Below, one piece after another: positions 18,101 to 26,959 of a stretch of 64,000 nucleotides of DNA; the stretch's first letter is position 1, and each line of letters opens with the position of its first letter. A program made the position numbers and the translations under genes. Origin of the DNA: Pseudonocardia sp. N23 (lineage in GTDB: Bacteria; Actinomycetota; Actinomycetes; Mycobacteriales; Pseudonocardiaceae); contig NZ_BEGX01000005.1 of NCBI RefSeq assembly GCF_002583555.1, positions 1-64,000 on the forward strand, read 5' to 3'. The notes beneath the pieces are model-generated. The model was not told the DNA's origin, did no database searches, and saw only the letters and a list, made by a program, of their open reading frames with translations.

Positions 18101-18232
18101 CCACATGATCTCCTCGGCGCCCGCGACCGGACGCTCACCGGACCACCAGCCGAGCTTCTCCAGCGTCGGTTCCGTCCAGGCCTCGACCAGCCCGAGCCGG
18201 GCGAGCGAGGTGCCGCCGCTGCGATCTGCCAC
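15197..18232 (-). CDS. glnE: Bifunctional glutamine synthetase adenylyltransferase/deadenylase
   Basis: 1011-residue enzyme that adds AMP to and removes AMP from glutamine synthetase, tuning nitrogen assimilation. Two nucleotidyltransferase halves are visible. The N-terminal half has AMGKTGGYELNYVSDVDVVF (deadenylase side) and the C-terminal half has GMGRLGGAELGYSSDADVLF (adenylylase side). Each is followed by repeat motifs such as DANLRPEGKQGALVRTL and DADLRPEGRQGALVRTL, and RGGLRDVEF/LGGLADVEW. The length is normal for actinobacterial GlnE. The start is taken as the GTG at 18232, 16 bases after the GNAT gene stop, so it is likely in an operon with GNAT and glnA2. The order glnE - glnA2 - exported hydrolase - panB is the mycobacterial one. 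Confidence 0.95.
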   Translation of the reverse strand: MADRSGGTSLARLGLVEAWTEPTLEKLGWWSGERPVAGAEEIMWALARSPDPHLALRTVERLADAAPDWSTVDAELHTDVGLRARLFALAGSSTALGDHLVAHPDRWMLLADTPDRDDPPPDLVRRTANLLRAVGADPDAPPAGAPGGSVATLTGPEAVTALRTAYRDELLGLAAADLAAVGDASLPVMEVDVVAAQLADLALAALQASLAVAVAEHEPEPDARVAVIAMGKTGGYELNYVSDVDVVFVAEPADATATRIASRLMRVAGEACFEIDANLRPEGKQGALVRTLEGHASYYKRWAKTWEFQALLKARPAAGDPELGQAYLDTVSPMVWKAAEREDFVVDVQAMRRRVEEHVRPDHAERELKLGRGGLRDVEFAVQLLQLVHGRTDPEIRSSSTLQALDALSNQGYIGRDDGANLAASYRFLRLLEHRLQLQRMRRTHLLPAEDDTEALRWLARAARLRHDGRRDVVGVLLDEWHRNARRVRRLHEKLFYRPLLDSVSRLPADAVTMSADAAKARLQALGWASPEGALNHLRALTGGVSRAAAIQHTLLPVLLEDLSGSPDPDRGLLSYRKVSEALALTPWYLRLLRDEGAVAQRLMRLLGTSLLVPDLLVRAPEVLRLLAIPAAGRPDELTRDPADVAASLLATVGRQSALDQAVGSARSLRRHEMLRVACADLLGMLPVEDVCEALSSVWSAVLRATLDAAVKQHTAAGPAPARIAVIGMGRLGGAELGYSSDADVLFVCEALDGPDGADDAAAVKWATQVAETVRRSLGSSSPDPALVVDADLRPEGRQGALVRTLRSYREYYARWAEVWEAQALLRARPIAGDVGLGERFVEMIDPIRYPADGLPTAAVTEVRRIKARVDAERLPRGADRGTHTKLGLGGLADVEWTVQLLQLQHAGDVPELRTTSTLGGLREAAAAGLLTADDAAELTAGWTTATRARNAVMLVKGKPGDQLPRSGRELAAVASALGYPPGGDPGVFLDDYRRTTRRARAVVERVFYGW

Positions 18233-18248
18233 GATCGCCGATCCTGCC

Positions 18249-19151
18249 CTATCGCGCGCCCGCCCGTGCCGGGACCAGCCTGACCTCCCGGTGCAGGCCC
18301 GCCCGTCCGAAGCCGATGCGGGCGTAGATGCGGTTGGGCACGTCGGCGGCGATGTCGGTGAACAGGACGACGTCGCGCGACCCGGCGGCCAGGGCCCGCG
18401 TGGCCGCGGCGGCGGTGACCGCCGAGGCGTAGCCGTGGCCACGGTGCCCGGGCGGGGTGTAGACGGGCCCGATCCGTGCGACGCCCGCGGCGGGCGGACG
18501 CCCGACGGCGACCGCGACAGGGCTCCCGCCCGACTCCCACACCACGACGTCGCGGCCCATGGCCGCGTAGCTCGCGACGAGCGTCGCCGGGTCCGGACCG
18601 GCCGCGCCGTCACCGTCGGGGTCCGGGCGTTCGGGGTGGTCGGCGGCGACGTCGGCCGCGAAGGCGCGCAACCACTCCACGAGCATCGGCCCGTCACCGG
18701 GGACGGCCGCCCGTGGCGCTCCCGCGACCCGCCCGGGCGGTACGAGGCCGTCGAGGACCCACAGCCGCATCTCGACGTCGGTCACGGGGGTCTCGCCCGT
18801 GCGCGCGGTGCGGGCGGCGGCGAACGCGTCGACCGGCTCGGCCGCACCGAACAGTCCGCGGCCGGCCATCGGGGCGTCGCCCAGCGCGTCGGCCACCGCG
18901 GCGGCGGCCGTGGCCGGCAGGCCCGAGACGAGCAGTGCGAAGCCGGAGAACCGCACCGCGGCCCCGACGACGTCGCCGCGCGGTCCGTGCACGGTCAGCA
19001 GCGTGTCGACGCCGTGCCCGCCGGTGGCGAGCTCGCCGAGCGCCGTGAGCGCGATCGTGTTGGTCAGCGGGTCGGCTTCGAGCAGCGGCAGCGCCTGCCT
19101 CCGCCACTGCGCGACGCCCGCGTCCCCGGTCCGGTGATTCCTGACGTCCAC
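18249..19151 (-). CDS. GNAT family N-acetyltransferase
   Basis: 300-residue protein whose C-terminal third is a GNAT acetyltransferase domain. The acetyl-CoA-binding motif A is visible as ARIGPVYTPPGHRGHGYASAV, followed by the FTDIAADVPNRIYARIGF segment of motif B. The N-terminal 150 residues are less conserved and may form a second, degenerate GNAT-like lobe. The substrate is unknown. It lies between glnA2 and glnE on the same strand (55 and 16 base gaps), so it is probably transcribed with them, but a role in nitrogen control is only suggested by position. GTG start with weak ribosome binding site. Confidence 0.8.
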   Translation of the reverse strand: MDVRNHRTGDAGVAQWRRQALPLLEADPLTNTIALTALGELATGGHGVDTLLTVHGPRGDVVGAAVRFSGFALLVSGLPATAAAAVADALGDAPMAGRGLFGAAEPVDAFAAARTARTGETPVTDVEMRLWVLDGLVPPGRVAGAPRAAVPGDGPMLVEWLRAFAADVAADHPERPDPDGDGAAGPDPATLVASYAAMGRDVVVWESGGSPVAVAVGRPPAAGVARIGPVYTPPGHRGHGYASAVTAAAATRALAAGSRDVVLFTDIAADVPNRIYARIGFGRAGLHREVRLVPARAGAR

Positions 19152-19206
19152 GACGCGGATCGTGCCCCGGCGGAACCCGCCGGGGCCATCCGGTTTCCGG
19201 CCCGCG

Positions 19207-20550
19207 TCAGAGGATCGGCAGGTAGGTCGCCAACTCGTAGGGCGTCACCTGGCGGCGGTAGCCGTCCCACTCCTGGCGTTTGTTGCGCAGGAAGAAGTCG
19301 AACACGTGCTCGCCCAGGATCTCCGCGACCAGCTCCGAGTGCTCCATCGCCGTCAGTGCCTCGGTGAGGTTCTGCGGCAGCATCTCGTAGCCCATCGCGC
19401 GCCGCTCGGTCTCGGTGAGCGACCAGACGTCGTCCTCCGTGGGCGGCGGCAGCTCGTAGCCCTTCTGCACGCCCTGCAGCCCCGCACCGAGGATGACCGC
19501 GAACGCCAGGTACGGGTTGCACGCGGTGTCGAGCGTGCGGATCTCCACGCGGCGCGTCGACTGCTTGCCCGGCGAGTACATCGGCACCCGCACCAGCGCC
19601 GACCGGTTCGCGTGCCCCCACGAGACGGCCGTCGGCGCCTCGCCGCCGGTGATCAGCCGCTTGTAGGAGTTCACGAACTGGTTGGTGACGGCACTCATCT
19701 CGCGGGCGTGCCGCAGCACCCCGGCGACGAACGCCTTGCCCGTGGCGGACAGCTCGTAGGGGTCGTCCGGGTCGTGGAAGGCGTTGCGGTCGCCCTCGAA
19801 CAGCGAGAAGTGGGTGTGCATCGCCGACCCGGGGTGGTCGGAGAACGGCTTGGGCATGAACGACGCCCGCACCCCCTGCGTGATCGCGACCTCCTTCACG
19901 ACGTAGCGGAACGTCATGATGTTGTCGGCCATCGTCAGCGCGTCGGCGTAGCGCAGGTCGATCTCCTGCTGGCCGGGCCCGCCCTCGTGGTGGCTGAACT
20001 CGACGGAGATGCCCATCGACTCCAGCGTCTCGATCGCGTTGCGCCGGAAGTGCGGTGCCACGTCGTGGCTGGCCTGGTCGAAGTAGCCGCCGTTGTCGGC
20101 GGCGACCGGCGCCGAGCCGTCGGCCGGCAGGTCACGCAGCAGGTAGAACTCGATCTCGGGGTGGACGTAGCAGGTGAACCCCATCTCGCCGGCCTTCGAC
20201 AGGGCGCGGCGCAGGACGTGGCGGGGATCGGCCCACGACGGTGAGCCATCGGGCATCGCGATGTCGCAGAACATTCGCGCCGAGTAGTGCTCGCCGCTCG
20301 CGGTCTCCCACGGCAGCACCTGGAACGTCGAGGGATCAGGGCGGGCCACCATGTCGGACTCGTAGATCCGGGCGAAGCCCTCGATCGCCGAGCCGTCGAA
20401 GCCGATGCCCTCGGCGAATGCGCCCTCGAGCTCGGCCGGTGCGACGGCCACCGACTTGAGGTAGCCGAGCACGTCGGTGAACCACAACCGCACGAAGCGG
20501 ATGTCGCGTTCCTCGAGCGTGCGGAGCACGAACTCCTGCTGACGATCCAT
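19207..20550 (-). CDS. glnA2: Glutamine synthetase, type I (GlnA2-like)
   Basis: About 447-residue glutamine synthetase making glutamine from glutamate, ammonia and ATP. Active-site motifs are present: GFDGSAIEGF, HPEIEFYLL, the ATP-site KPFSDHPGSAMHTHFSLF and HANRSALVRVPMYSPGK with RRVEIRTLDTACNPYLAFA. The start of the protein (MDRQQEFVLRTLEERDIRFVRLWFTDVLGYLKS) and its place beside glnE fit mycobacterial GlnA2. The adenylylation-loop region reads QKGYELPPPTEDD, related to but not the canonical NLYDLPPEE, so modification by GlnE is uncertain. I use the ATG at 20550; a GTG six bases upstream is an alternative. A TAGGCT -10-like element lies eight bases before the ATG. Confidence 0.94.
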   Translation of the reverse strand: MDRQQEFVLRTLEERDIRFVRLWFTDVLGYLKSVAVAPAELEGAFAEGIGFDGSAIEGFARIYESDMVARPDPSTFQVLPWETASGEHYSARMFCDIAMPDGSPSWADPRHVLRRALSKAGEMGFTCYVHPEIEFYLLRDLPADGSAPVAADNGGYFDQASHDVAPHFRRNAIETLESMGISVEFSHHEGGPGQQEIDLRYADALTMADNIMTFRYVVKEVAITQGVRASFMPKPFSDHPGSAMHTHFSLFEGDRNAFHDPDDPYELSATGKAFVAGVLRHAREMSAVTNQFVNSYKRLITGGEAPTAVSWGHANRSALVRVPMYSPGKQSTRRVEIRTLDTACNPYLAFAVILGAGLQGVQKGYELPPPTEDDVWSLTETERRAMGYEMLPQNLTEALTAMEHSELVAEILGEHVFDFFLRNKRQEWDGYRRQVTPYELATYLPIL

Positions 20551-20666
20551 GGTCACCGAGCCTAGGAACGCGCTGTTACGGGAATGTTTCGTCGCCGGTC
20601 GGTCCGCGCGACATCACGCTGCCGTGGCCGAGATTCCCTGCCGGGACCGCTGCCGTGGCCGTGTGG

Positions 20667-22262
20667 TCACGTCAGCCTGCACTCCAGGCCCTCCGCGGGC
20701 AACGTCAGGTCGGTCAGGTACTTGGCGACCGCGTCGTCGACGCACGCGTTGCCCTGCAGCGACGCGGTGTGCTGGTCACCGACGACCTTGATCAGCCTGC
20801 CGCCCAGCGCCTTCGCCAGGTCGACTCCCGCCTGGTAGGGGGTGGCCGGGTCGCCCGTCACCGACACGACGACCGTCGGTGGCAGCCCGTCGACCTTCGG
20901 CACGTGCGGCCGGCTCGTCGGCTTCACCGGCCAGAACGCGCACGGGTCCAGCGCGTCGACGGGGCCCTTGCCGGTGCTCCTGAACGGCGCCACCTCGTCG
21001 ACCCGGCGGTTCTGCGCGTCGATCTGGGCCCGGTCGGTGGTCTGCTGCTCGTCGACACAGCTGATCGCCGTGAAGGCCTCGAGCATGTTCGAGTAGTGCC
21101 CCTTGGCGTCCCGGTCGTAGTACAGGTCGGCCAGCCGCAGCAGGATCGTGCCGTTGCCGCGGGCCAGGTCGGCGATGCCGCGGGCCAGGATCGGGTACGC
21201 CGCGGACACGTACAGCGCCTGCGAGATGCCGGTCTGCGCGTCGTTCCAGCCGAGCGTGCGACCCGCGCCGGCAGGCAGCGGGTCGTCGATGAGTGGGCGC
21301 ACCAGCGCCAGCCACACCGTCGTCGCCTTCGCCGGGTCCTGGCCGAGCGGGCACGGCGTCGGCTGCGCGGCGCACCACGTCGCGAAGGCGTCGAACGCGC
21401 CCTGGAAGCCCTGGTTCTGGTCGACGGTGCGGTCGATCGTCGTCTGCTGCGGGTCGAGCGCACCGTCGAGGACGAGGGCGCGCACGTTCTGCGGGAACGC
21501 CTCGGCGTAGGTCGAGCCGATCCGGGTGCCGTAGGAGAAGCCCGCGTAGGTGAGCTTCTGGTCGCCCAGGACGGCACGCAGCACGTCCATGTCCTTGACG
21601 ACGTCACGGGTGCCGACGTTGGCCAGCACGTCGACGCCGGTCCTGCTGATGCAGCCCTGGACGAACTGCTTGTTCTCCGCCTCGGTCTCCGCGACCCCCG
21701 CGGGAGAGGGGTCGGTGTCGTCGTCGGCGCGCTCGGCGTCGTTCTGCTTGTCGTCGAGACAGTCGATCGCCGGGGTGCTCGCCCCGACCCCGCGCGGGTC
21801 GAAGCCGACGAGGTCGAACCGGGCCAGCACCGACACCGGTGTCTTCGCGCTGGTGCCCAGCGACGCGGCGAAGCTGATGCCCGACCCGCCGGGCCCGCCC
21901 GGGTTGACCAGCAGCGAGCCGATGCGCTGCGACGGGTCGGTCGCCTTGTGCCGCAGCACGGCGATGTCGGCGGTGCGCCCGCCCGGGTCCGCGTAGTCCA
22001 GCGGCACCCGCAGGGCGGCACAGTCGAGACCCGGTGCGGTGAACGACTTCTCCTCGTCCGCCGACGAGGCGAACTGGGCGCACGAGCCCCACGACAGTGT
22101 CTGGCCGTAGAACGCCTTCAGCGCCGGGTCGCTCCCCGCCGCGGCGTCGGCGGCGGCACCGCCGGTCGAGGTCGTGCAGGCCGCGGCCAGGACCGCCGCG
22201 AGCAGGACCGAGAGGATTCCGAGGGGCGTGCGGAGTGTGCGGCGGGGCACCGGGAACGACAC
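20667..22262 (-). CDS. Exported alpha/beta-hydrolase lipoprotein (CaeA/TAP-type)
   Basis: Secreted serine hydrolase of the tripeptidyl-aminopeptidase/carboxylesterase family, about 531 residues from the GTG at 22262. The N-terminus has a signal peptide with lipobox AVLAAAC, so it should be a cell-surface lipoprotein. The oxyanion-hole motif NPGGPGGSG, the nucleophile elbow GFSYG (Ser) and a C-terminal TAP-like region with GDPATPYQ and the late His in GDQHTASL are visible. Its position between glnA2 and panB matches the mycobacterial Rv2223c/Rv2224c (CaeA) locus. Several upstream starts are possible (to 22304); I prefer the one placing the basic residues directly before the hydrophobic segment. 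Confidence 0.87.
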   Translation of the reverse strand: MSFPVPRRTLRTPLGILSVLLAAVLAAACTTSTGGAAADAAAGSDPALKAFYGQTLSWGSCAQFASSADEEKSFTAPGLDCAALRVPLDYADPGGRTADIAVLRHKATDPSQRIGSLLVNPGGPGGSGISFAASLGTSAKTPVSVLARFDLVGFDPRGVGASTPAIDCLDDKQNDAERADDDTDPSPAGVAETEAENKQFVQGCISRTGVDVLANVGTRDVVKDMDVLRAVLGDQKLTYAGFSYGTRIGSTYAEAFPQNVRALVLDGALDPQQTTIDRTVDQNQGFQGAFDAFATWCAAQPTPCPLGQDPAKATTVWLALVRPLIDDPLPAGAGRTLGWNDAQTGISQALYVSAAYPILARGIADLARGNGTILLRLADLYYDRDAKGHYSNMLEAFTAISCVDEQQTTDRAQIDAQNRRVDEVAPFRSTGKGPVDALDPCAFWPVKPTSRPHVPKVDGLPPTVVVSVTGDPATPYQAGVDLAKALGGRLIKVVGDQHTASLQGNACVDDAVAKYLTDLTLPAEGLECRLT

Positions 22263-22492
22263 CGTGCCAGCATGCCAGCGACCGGCTGCGGCCTGTGACC
22301 GCACGGTCCGACTCCGCCGGAACGTCCCCCGAGCCGGTGACGGGCCCCGCTGTGGCGGCGAGGGGCGCAGGTCACCTTGTGACCTGGGTCGCCCGCCGCA
22401 GCGCCCGGGACGTCCGCGGTGTCACGCTTCGCCTACCAGCCCCTGAGAACCCGGGGACCCGCGACGCGGGCCTCGAGGGAGGACGGACGACG

Positions 22493-23371
22493 ATGTCAGC
22501 TGTCGAGCACACCCCTGCGACCGGTCCGGCGGGGTCTCCCGCCGAGGAGTCGCCCTACCGCACCACGGCCCGCCAGAAGCGCACCCGCATCCACCATCTC
22601 GCGGAGATGAAGCAGCGGGGCGAGCGGTGGCCGATGCTCACCGCCTACGACCGCTACGCCGCGGAGATCTTCGACGAGGCCGGGATCCCCGTGCTCCTCG
22701 TCGGAGACTCCGCCGGCAACAACGTCTTCGGCTACGACAACACCATCCCGGTCACCGTCGACGAGCTGATGCCGCTGGTGAAGGCGGTGGTCGGCGGGGC
22801 GCCCCACGCCCTCGTCGTCGCCGACCTCCCCTTCGGCAGCTACCAGGTCTCCGCCGCGCAGGCGCTGGAGACCGGCATCCGGTTCATGAAGGAGGCCGGC
22901 GCGCACGCCGTCAAGCTCGAGGGCGGGGCCCGGTTCGCACCGCAGGTCGACGCGCTCGCCGGCTCCGGCATCCCGGTCATGGCCCACCTCGGCTTCACCC
23001 CGCAGAGCGAGCACGCCCTGGGCGGCTTCCGGATCCAGGGCCGCGGCGACGCGGGCGAGCGGCTGATCGAGGACGCGCTCGCGCTGCAGGCGGCCGGGGC
23101 GTTCGCCGTCGTGCTGGAGATGGTGCCCGCCGACGTCGCCAAGCGGGTCACCGCCGAGCTCGCGATCCCGACGATCGGCATCGGTGCCGGTCCGGACTGC
23201 GACGCGCAGGTCCTGGTCTGGTCGGACATGGCGGGCATGAACCGCGGCCACAAGCCGCGCTTCGTCAAGCCCTACGCCGACCTCGGCTCGATCCTGCTCG
23301 GCGCGGCGAAGGCCTATGCGGCGGACGTGCGCGGCGGCGAGTACCCGGACGCGGACCACTCCTACAGCTGA
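22493..23371 (+). CDS. panB: 3-methyl-2-oxobutanoate hydroxymethyltransferase
   Basis: First committed enzyme of pantothenate (vitamin B5/CoA) synthesis: it adds a hydroxymethyl group from methylenetetrahydrofolate to alpha-ketoisovalerate. 292 residues. Signature segments are [31 protein letters not shown] (split here for length), [18 protein letters not shown] and [13 protein letters not shown]. An N-terminal extension of about 35 residues, rich in Ala, Pro and Thr, precedes the enzyme core. The ATG has a GAGGGAGGA ribosome binding site. It is divergent from the exported hydrolase, as in mycobacteria, and followed by a strong terminator. Confidence 0.95.
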   Translation: MSAVEHTPATGPAGSPAEESPYRTTARQKRTRIHHLAEMKQRGERWPMLTAYDRYAAEIFDEAGIPVLLVGDSAGNNVFGYDNTIPVTVDELMPLVKAVVGGAPHALVVADLPFGSYQVSAAQALETGIRFMKEAGAHAVKLEGGARFAPQVDALAGSGIPVMAHLGFTPQSEHALGGFRIQGRGDAGERLIEDALALQAAGAFAVVLEMVPADVAKRVTAELAIPTIGIGAGPDCDAQVLVWSDMAGMNRGHKPRFVKPYADLGSILLGAAKAYAADVRGGEYPDADHSYS

Positions 23372-23388
23372 GGCCCTCCCCTTTCCCG

Positions 23389-23434
23389 AACGAACGGCAC
23401 AGTCGCGCCACCGGGCGCGACTGTGCCGTTCGTT
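23389..23434. terminator. Perfect 21-bp inverted repeat, bidirectional terminator
   Basis: Perfect 21-base arms (from AACGAACGGCACAGTCGCGCC) around the four-base loop ACCG, between the ends of convergent panB and the GCS2 gene. Both flanks carry short C/T or T/G tracts. It fits a two-way terminator. Confidence 0.8.
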
Positions 23435-23449
23435 GTCGTGGGCCGCCGC

Positions 23450-24646
23450 TCAGGGGCGCAGGCCCGCGACCGGGTGGCCGTCGGCGAAGCGCGCCAGCAT
23501 GTCGACGGCCGGGCAGTGCCGCGCCGCCACCCGCTCGGCGAGCCGGGCGAGGCGGGCGAGGTCGTCGTCGCGGCCGGCCAGGGCGGCCCGGGCGGCCGCG
23601 AGCAGTGCGAGGGTGCCCTCGACGACCCACGGGTCGGCGAGCCCCGCGACGGCGGCGCGCTGGTGGGCCGCCGCGTCGGGGACGAGGGCGCGCCCGTCGA
23701 GCGTGGTGTCGAGGACCAGCCCGGTGAGCAGGCTCAGCAGCTCCCCGTAGAGGTCCGGGTCCGGGCAGGCGTCGAACGCCTTGAACTCGATGCGCCCGAC
23801 CTCGGCGGGCAGCCGTGCGGGCTGGGTCAGCGACGGGTCGGTGTCGATGAGCCGGTCCCGGTCGGCCTCGCCGTCGAGGAACACCATCGCCGCGGGCCGG
23901 GCGCCCGTCCGCACCGCGGTGCGGGCCGAGAGGCCACCCCAGACGACGCCGTCGCGGAACGGCGAGGAGAACGACAGCGGGACCAGCCACGGGCTGTAGT
24001 GGGTGAGCTTGGCGCCGACGTCGATCAGCTCGTCGACGGGCAGGCCCGCGCACGACAGGTTGAGGTCGGGGCCGTAGGTGACCATGTGCAGGTGCGCCGT
24101 GCGCTCCTCCGGTGAGCCGGTGCGGTGCCGGACCTCCCAGTCGTTGTAGGGCGGGACCACGGGGTAGCTCGAGCGCAGCGGGTTGAACCCGACTGCGACC
24201 GTCGTGAAGCCGGCCGCGGCGGCGACGGTGTCGAGGGCGTGCTGGTCGGCGCGCAGGGCATCGACGGCACCGCCGACCGAGTCGTGGATGCGCGTGCGGA
24301 TCTCGATGCCCTTGGGATCACAGCGGACGAACCCGCCGTCGCCGTCGAAACGCTCGAAACCCTCGACGTACCAGCGCTTGCGTTTGATGCCCTGGTCACC
24401 GACGCGCAGGTCGGCGAGATCCGCCGGGTCCTCCGGCAGTGCGTCGACCAGGGACTGTGCCTCGGCGAAACCCAGTCGGGTGAAATCGGCGAAGGTGCCG
24501 TCCGCGCGCAGCAGCGCGCATTCGTGTTCGATTCCGTAACGGAAGGAACGCTCGGACGGGTGTCGGACCACCCGGAACTCCTCGTGCGACAGCCACCGGT
24601 CAACGACCGGTGGGACCAATGGGACTGATGTGACGGAAGGGGTCAC
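23450..24646 (-). CDS. Glutamate-cysteine ligase family (GCS2) protein
   Basis: 398-residue protein of the carboxylate-amine ligase GCS2 superfamily. The N-terminal GIEHECALLRADGTFADF holds the conserved acidic metal-binding motif, and later segments (EIRTRIHDSVGGAV, THYSPWLVPLSFSSPF, VGRIEFKAFDACPDPDLYGELL) follow the family order. Family members join an amino acid to glutamate or a related carboxylate using ATP. Actinobacteria use mycothiol rather than glutathione, so the substrate is probably not the classical one; ergothioneine EgtA is a related family, but no egt genes are adjacent. GTG start. A DtxR-box-like site lies about 50 bases upstream. Confidence 0.75.
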   Translation of the reverse strand: MTPSVTSVPLVPPVVDRWLSHEEFRVVRHPSERSFRYGIEHECALLRADGTFADFTRLGFAEAQSLVDALPEDPADLADLRVGDQGIKRKRWYVEGFERFDGDGGFVRCDPKGIEIRTRIHDSVGGAVDALRADQHALDTVAAAAGFTTVAVGFNPLRSSYPVVPPYNDWEVRHRTGSPEERTAHLHMVTYGPDLNLSCAGLPVDELIDVGAKLTHYSPWLVPLSFSSPFRDGVVWGGLSARTAVRTGARPAAMVFLDGEADRDRLIDTDPSLTQPARLPAEVGRIEFKAFDACPDPDLYGELLSLLTGLVLDTTLDGRALVPDAAAHQRAAVAGLADPWVVEGTLALLAAARAALAGRDDDLARLARLAERVAARHCPAVDMLARFADGHPVAGLRP

Positions 24647-24698
24647 CGAGCGCGCCCGGACGGTGACCGAGCGCAGGAGTGACGCACTCTGCGAGAAA

Positions 24699-24717
24699 TA
24701 AGGGTAGCCTCACGTCA
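24699..24717. promoter_or_regulatory. DtxR/IdeR-box-like site
   Basis: TAAGGGTAGCCTCACGTCA matches the IdeR/DtxR consensus TTAGGTTAGSCTAACCTAA at 14 of 19 positions. It lies between the divergent GCS2 and nitroreductase genes. An IdeR orthologue is encoded in this window. Confidence 0.5.
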
Positions 24718-24899
24718 ATCCGGCGGGACCCAGCCGGACACGCGTGCCGGTCCGGGCCACGACTCCGGACGGCGCGACGTCGGGCCCACCGGCCGGATGC
24801 AGCACCGGGGCGCGGCACCACCAGCCGCGACACCGCACGCGATGCCCTGCCGCACCCCCTGCGGCGCACGACGTTTTCCGACCGACCGGAGCACTTCAC

Positions 24900-25514
24900 G
24901 TGACGAGAGCCGACATGAGACCGGACCCGGGGGCCCTCGCCGACCCGGGCGGCGGGCCAGCCGCCGAGGTGCTGACCGGGCTGCGCGAACGTCGCTCGTG
25001 CGCGGGGCTCGCCGCACCGGCGCCCGCCCCCGACGAGCTGCGCGCGATGCTCTCGGCCGCGATGTCGGCGCCCGACCACGGCCGGCTCAAGCCCTACCGC
25101 TTCATCGTCGTCGACGGCCCGGCCCGCGCCGCGCTGGGCGACGCGCTCGCCGAGGCCCATGCCGAGCGCGAGCCCTCCTCGACCGCCGCCGATCTCGACC
25201 GGGTGCGAGCCAAGGCCCACCGTGCCCCGGCGATCGTCGTCGTCGTGGCCGCGCCGCAGCCGCACCCGACGGTCCCCGCCTGGGAGCAGCGCGCGACCGC
25301 GGTGTGCGTCGCGCACGGTGTCGTCCTCGCCGCCGACGAGCTCGGCTACGGCGCGATCTGGCGCACCGGCTGGTTCGGCGAGGCGCCCAAGGTACGTGCG
25401 CACCTCGGCCTGGCCGACCACGAGGACGTCACGGCCTGGATCTACCTCGGCACGCCGTCGACGCGCCCGGCGCCGCGGCCCGCGGTCGAGCCCGCGATCA
25501 CCTGGCTGACCTGA
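24900..25514 (+). CDS. Nitroreductase family protein
   Basis: 204-residue flavin enzyme of the nitroreductase superfamily (YdjA-like, short form). The N-terminal RERRSCAGLAAPAPAPDELR and SAAMSAPDHGRLKPYRFIVVDG segments bind the FMN phosphate in relatives, and the C-terminal GYGAIWRTGWFGEAPKVRAHLGL and WIYLGTPS complete the fold. It should use NAD(P)H to reduce an unknown substrate. I chose the GTG at 24900 because GGAG lies eight bases upstream; an ATG at 24915 is an alternative. A DtxR-like box about 190 bases upstream raises possible iron control. It is convergent with the ribonuclease gene. Confidence 0.82.
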   Translation: MTRADMRPDPGALADPGGGPAAEVLTGLRERRSCAGLAAPAPAPDELRAMLSAAMSAPDHGRLKPYRFIVVDGPARAALGDALAEAHAEREPSSTAADLDRVRAKAHRAPAIVVVVAAPQPHPTVPAWEQRATAVCVAHGVVLAADELGYGAIWRTGWFGEAPKVRAHLGLADHEDVTAWIYLGTPSTRPAPRPAVEPAITWLT

Positions 25515-25533
25515 CCCCCGCCGTCCCCGCCCG

Positions 25534-25550
25534 GTGACCCGCCGGGTCAC
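25534..25550. terminator. Hairpin between convergent genes
   Basis: Seven-base arms GTGACCC and GGGTCAC around GCC, between the nitroreductase stop and the ribonuclease stop, overlapping the latter by four bases. Weak candidate terminator. Confidence 0.4.
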
Positions 25551-26959
25551 GGCTCCGCGGTGAACTCGACGCGGCCCGTCGCCGGGTCGGCCACTGCCAC
25601 CCTCACGACGGCCCGCTCCCCCAGCCTCAACGTCCCGTGGCAGCGGGCCAGCACCGGCGGGTCGGCCAGGTAGACCTCGCCCGGCTCCTCCCGCAGCACG
25701 ATCACCTCGACCCCGTCCCCGACGCAGCCGGCCAGCAGCGCGGCCTCGGTCCGATCCACGCAGGCACGGTCCACCTTGTTCGCGACGGTGTCGGACGCGG
25801 CCATCACCGCGGGCAGGCCGGGCAGCGCGTCGCGCACCCACCCCGGCACCGGATCCCCCGCCGCCACCGCGAGGCAGACCTCGGTCCCGTAACGGTCGAC
25901 CAGGCGTCGCAACGGGGCCGTGACGTGCGCATACGGGGCGCCGATGCCACCGTGGCCGGGGTCGGCCGGCGGCGGCGATCCGGGGCCGTCGAACGCCACA
26001 TAGCCGGCGCCGCGCAGCAACGTCGTCGCGGCCCGGCGCAGCGCGAGCGCGCGCGGGGTGTCGAGCGGGAGACCGGCCAGGAAGCGCGCGGCCGACGTCC
26101 CGGCGGGCCAGTCCGCACCGAGGGCGGCCGCGGTCGCACGGAACGCCGCGACGGAGTCCGGGTCGGGTCCCGGCAGGGTCCGCAGCACGCCGACGCCCGC
26201 GCCGAGCATCAGCGAGGCCGCCGCGGCGCCGGTGAGCAGCGAGATCTCGGCGTTCCAGGTGTCGACGTCGACACGGGCGCGGGCGCGGGCGGTCCAGCCG
26301 CCCGACCCGTCGGGAACGACCTCCTGCTCCGGCAGCTCCAGTTCGATCGCGCCGCGGGCGACGGCCAGCTCGCGGCGCAGCCGCCCGACGGTGGGCAGCA
26401 ACGTGATCGCCGCCGGGAGCGGCCTGCCGGCGTCGAGGTCGGCCTGGACGCCGTCGTAGTCGAGCTGCGCCCGCGAGCGCACGACGGCCCGCTCGACAGC
26501 GACCGCGGTCCGCTCGCCGGTGGCGTCGAGGTCGATGCTCCAGAGGACCGCCGGGCGCGGGCCGTCGGGAAGCAGGCTGGCCGCGCCCTCCGAGAGCACC
26601 GGCGGATGCAGCGGCACCGAGCCGTCGGGCAGGTAAACGGTCTGCCCGCGGCGGTGCACCTCCAGGTCGAGCACGCCGCCCGGGACGACGACAGCCGCGA
26701 GGTCGGCAATCGCGTAGTACACCCGGTACCCGTCGTCGTGGGCGACGATGCCCATGGCCTGGTCGAGGTCCTTCGACCCCGGCGGGTCGATCGTCACGAG
26801 CTCGACGTCGGTCGCGTCGCGGCGGCCGGGCCCGGCCGCGGGCACGTCGTCGGCGGCGGCACGGGCGGCCTCGGCGAGGACGTCGGTGGGGAACTCCGTG
26901 GGGAGCGCGAACTCCGTCCGGACGGCGTCGAAGTCGGGCTGCGTGATCGCGGCGGGCAC
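25547..26959 (-). CDS. RNB-domain ribonuclease (RNase II/R family)
   Basis: 470-residue exoribonuclease-type protein. The catalytic RNB domain is clear: TIDPPGSKDLDQAMGI holds the metal-binding Asp residues, followed by YYAIADLAAVV, LPDGSVPLHPPVLSEGAASLLP and the late APYAHVTAPLRRLVDRYGTE segment. It is shorter than E. coli RNase II/R and lacks the usual N-terminal cold-shock domains and a basic S1-rich tail, which is normal for the short actinobacterial form. It should degrade RNA 3' to 5'. GTG start. No operon partners on this strand. Confidence 0.9.
   Translation of the reverse strand: MPAAITQPDFDAVRTEFALPTEFPTDVLAEAARAAADDVPAAGPGRRDATDVELVTIDPPGSKDLDQAMGIVAHDDGYRVYYAIADLAAVVVPGGVLDLEVHRRGQTVYLPDGSVPLHPPVLSEGAASLLPDGPRPAVLWSIDLDATGERTAVAVERAVVRSRAQLDYDGVQADLDAGRPLPAAITLLPTVGRLRRELAVARGAIELELPEQEVVPDGSGGWTARARARVDVDTWNAEISLLTGAAAASLMLGAGVGVLRTLPGPDPDSVAAFRATAAALGADWPAGTSAARFLAGLPLDTPRALALRRAATTLLRGAGYVAFDGPGSPPPADPGHGGIGAPYAHVTAPLRRLVDRYGTEVCLAVAAGDPVPGWVRDALPGLPAVMAASDTVANKVDRACVDRTEAALLAGCVGDGVEVIVLREEPGEVYLADPPVLARCHGTLRLGERAVVRVAVADPATGRVEFTAEP

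Noticed and set aside
20655..22298. Long plus-strand open frame opposite the exported hydrolase gene
   Set aside because: It mirrors a gene with clear signal peptide and catalytic motifs and has no domain of its own.
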